Below are positions 39,350 to 40,833 of a stretch of DNA of 40,833 nucleotides, one piece after another; the first letter of the stretch is position 1; each line of letters begins with the position of its first letter. The notes beneath the pieces are model-generated. The model was not told where the DNA came from and searched no databases. It was given only the letters and a program-made list of their open reading frames with translations. A program made the translations under genes and the position numbers. This stretch comes from Phycisphaerales bacterium (GTDB lineage Bacteria; Planctomycetota; Phycisphaerae; Phycisphaerales; UBA1924), in NCBI GenBank assembly GCA_022843045.1, contig JALHOJ010000036.1:1-40833 (forward strand), in the 5' to 3' direction.

Positions 39350-39952
39350 CTATGCGAGCGCTCGTCGAGGCACGAAGTTCTGGGCTCTGCGGCGGCGCCA
39401 GGCGATGAGGCCGATGGCTCCGGCGATGACGACGAAGACGGCGAGGATGGGGACGAAGATCGCAAGCAGGCTTGCGATGAAGGCCATGGCCGTTTCGGCG
39501 GTGGCGACGATGGGGTTGCCGATGCCGCCTGTGGTGACGAGGGAGACGCCTCGGGTGAACATGGTGCCGAGTTGGATGAGGCCTGCGGAGCCGCCGCCTG
39601 CGAGGATACCGACGACCCAGGCGAGAGAGGGGTTGGAGATGCCGATTTGGGAGGTGGCGAGGAGGCTGCCCGCGACGACGGCGCCGGGCACGGCGACGGT
39701 GTCGAGGGCGTGGTCGATCCAGGGGACGTAGAAGCCGGCGACTTCGACGATGCAGGCGATCGAGAGCATCGCGACGGCGGTGTCGCTGGAAAGCCAGTCG
39801 AGGCCGTTGTTGAGCGGCAGCACGCCCGCGCGGGCGGCGAGGGCGGCGACGAGCATGGGCACGAAGACGCGGAAGCCCGCGGAGGCCGCGAGGCAGACGC
39901 CCGCGACGATGCTGAGGATCAGCATGGGGGTGCTCAGGGTGACGTCGGGCAT
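39350..39952 (-). CDS. DUF4126-like membrane protein
   Basis: The 200-residue protein has five or six predicted membrane helices with small residues between them. LAASAGFRVFVPMLVAALAA near the N-terminus and IDHALDTVAVPGAVVAGSLL in the middle match the DUF4126 pattern I know, and the protein ends in a basic tail (WRRRRAQNFVPRRALA). AGGAG lies 7 nt before the ATG at 39952, so an in-frame extension to 40135 (Pro/Ser-rich and overlapping the Nudix gene) is rejected. It is divergent from the Nudix gene across 134 nt. The family is of unknown function; a transport or membrane-remodelling role is only a guess. Confidence 0.85.
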   Translation of the reverse strand: MPDVTLSTPMLILSIVAGVCLAASAGFRVFVPMLVAALAARAGVLPLNNGLDWLSSDTAVAMLSIACIVEVAGFYVPWIDHALDTVAVPGAVVAGSLLATSQIGISNPSLAWVVGILAGGGSAGLIQLGTMFTRGVSLVTTGGIGNPIVATAETAMAFIASLLAIFVPILAVFVVIAGAIGLIAWRRRRAQNFVPRRALA

Positions 39953-40086
39953 GGGGGCTCCTGGGAGTGGGCGCGGGATGGGACGGAAGATTGTTGGGAG
40001 TTGGGCGTGGGTGGTTTCATGGGGAGAATGGAACCCTGACGGGGTTTGGGGAGTGCTGGCGAGGGGTGCGGGGCTGATAATCGAGC

Positions 40087-40662
40087 ATGAAGGACGCTCC
40101 GATCGGGTCTTTGGTAAAGCCCTGGCACATGTCACCCAGCGAGACGCTGGCGACGACGCGGGTGATGACGCTCAAGCGGCGGTGGTGCGCGTCGCCCACA
40201 AACCCGGCAAAGGCTGGGCACTATGTGTACCTTGATGCGAGCGACTGGTGCAACGTGGTCGCGATCACGCGGGATCGGCGGGTGGTGATGATCGAGCAGT
40301 TTCGGCACGGGCTGGGCGAGGTCACGCTCGAGTTTGCGGGCGGGATCGTGGAGAGAGGCGAGGACCCTGCGGCGGCGGGTGTGCGGGAGTTGCTCGAAGA
40401 AACGGGGTACGCGGGAAAGAGCCAAGGGGTCATTGGCACGGTCTCGGCGAACCCGGCGATCTTCAACAACCGGGTGCACACGGTGTTGGTGACGGAGTGC
40501 GAACTGTCGCGCGGGCCAGAGATGGATGGGAATGAGGAGATCGCGACACGCATGGTGGACCTTGGCGACATTGATGGGCTGGTGCGGAGTGGCGTTGTGC
40601 ATCATGCACTGGTGGTTTGCGCGTGGATGCATGCGCGGTTGTGGGGTGTTGAGAAGGTGTGA
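40087..40662 (+). CDS. Nudix hydrolase (ADP-ribose pyrophosphatase-like)
   Basis: The 191-residue protein has a complete Nudix box: Gly86, Glu92, Arg100-Glu101, Glu104-Glu105 and Gly107 in the G-x5-E-x7-REL-x-EE-x-G pattern. The Glu residues bind Mg for hydrolysis of nucleoside diphosphate-linked substrates. Before the box, VVMIEQFRHGLGEVTLEFAGG is the pattern of ADP-ribose/ADP-sugar pyrophosphatases (NudF/ADPRase group), whose QFR segment helps bind the substrate. No signal peptide is present. The ATG at 40087 is the natural start for the length of the family. A hairpin terminator follows 10 nt after the stop. The exact substrate cannot be read from the sequence. Confidence 0.92.
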   Translation: MKDAPIGSLVKPWHMSPSETLATTRVMTLKRRWCASPTNPAKAGHYVYLDASDWCNVVAITRDRRVVMIEQFRHGLGEVTLEFAGGIVERGEDPAAAGVRELLEETGYAGKSQGVIGTVSANPAIFNNRVHTVLVTECELSRGPEMDGNEEIATRMVDLGDIDGLVRSGVVHHALVVCAWMHARLWGVEKV

Positions 40663-40671
40663 GCGCGGAGA

Positions 40672-40697
40672 AAAGGCCTCCGTTGGAGGAGGCCTTT
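40672..40697 (+). terminator. Hairpin terminator after the Nudix gene
   Basis: AAAGGCCTCC (40672-40681) pairs perfectly with GGAGGCCTTT (40688-40697) across a 6-nt loop. With A-rich and T-rich ends it could stop transcription in both directions. A second stem, CCCACGC/GCGTGGG, lies at 40727-40744. Confidence 0.75.
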
Positions 40698-40763
40698 GGC
40701 GAGAGTGTTTGGTGGTGCACTGGTCGCCCACGCTTGCGCGTGGGGCCCGTCGGACAAAGGTGG

Positions 40764-40833
40764 TTAGACCTTGGTGGTTGGGGCAAGCGTGCCGTGCTTT
40801 TCGTGCCATTCGCTTCGCTGGCCGGTGTAGGGT
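40764..40833 (-). CDS. Possible C-terminal end of a gene running off the right edge
   Basis: On the minus strand 22 sense codons lead to a TAA at 40764-40766. The translation (YTGQRSEWHEKHGTLAPTTK, then Val) has protein-like composition and good codon use, and hairpins that fit a terminator follow at 40727-40744 and 40672-40697. The piece is too short to name a family. Confidence 0.4.
   Translation of the reverse strand, partial: PYTGQRSEWHEKHGTLAPTTKV

Noticed and set aside
1..40833. CRISPR array, prophage or insertion sequence
   Set aside because: No regularly spaced direct repeats beyond two copies, and no integrase, transposase, capsid or terminase motif in any plausible gene. The S74 domains are on signal-peptide proteins, not in a phage module.

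Overview
The window looks like chromosomal DNA from a planctomycete, most likely class Phycisphaerae. Support comes from two secreted proteins with type IV prepilin leaders and H-X9-DG-type C-termini, an acidic dockerin-like repeat pair ending in Gly-Pro-Cys, a PEP-CTERM-like anchor, a Ser/Thr kinase fused to a repeat-rich C-terminal region, Peptidase_S74 chaperone domains on secreted proteins, and high GC with G/C-ending codons. No rRNA, CRISPR array, insertion sequence or complete prophage is visible. One tRNA is present.

Layout. 1-677: no convincing gene. 678-3386 (minus): a small membrane protein and two prepilin-like proteins. 3661-4767 (plus): a secreted dockerin-type protein. 5068-10314 (minus): a four-gene Gld-like ABC export operon (ATPase, permease, GldG-like auxiliary protein, DUF4340 protein). 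10801-13479 (plus): a STAS-domain protein and a large secreted S74-domain protein. 13727-14812 (minus): a formylglycine-enzyme-like secreted protein with a PEP-CTERM-like tail. 14975-16975 (plus): an OPT transporter. 17007-18712 (minus): two cupin genes carrying three cupin domains, divergent from a homogentisate 1,2-dioxygenase at 18884-20323. 20424-22469: a DUF1963 protein, a small conserved protein and a four-helix membrane protein. 22572-25360 (plus): a tandem pair of secreted amidohydrolases, the second without its metal ligands. 25482-26951 (minus): a second S74-domain protein. 27339-28541 (plus): a DUF481-like outer-membrane protein. 28646-30982 (minus): a CcsA-type cytochrome c assembly protein and a glycine-zipper lipoprotein. 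31386-35188 (plus): a CoA-transferase subunit A without its B partner, then the Ser/Thr kinase. 35309-38582 (plus): an overlapping three-gene operon of one methyltransferase and two paralogous glycosyltransferase-like proteins. 38604-39952 (minus): a DUF2007 protein, tRNA-Ile2 (CAU) and a DUF4126 membrane protein. 40087-40662 (plus): a Nudix hydrolase. A possible gene end lies on the minus strand at the right edge.

Most of the content is cell-envelope biology: export, surface proteins, glycan modification and cytochrome assembly, with aromatic catabolism and transport beside it. The least explained layer is intergenic. A dispersed family of short hairpins keeps a GGA-type loop and a GCCAC foot while its stems change by compensatory substitution, and it often touches a stop or start codon. 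A second element built on CACAGAGACAC sits as a long inverted repeat inside the ABC operon. Best candidates for new biology are the hairpin family, the amidohydrolase/pseudo-amidohydrolase pair, the duplicated glycosyltransferase operon, and the S74 proteins whose predicted nucleophiles differ (Ser in one, Cys in the other).
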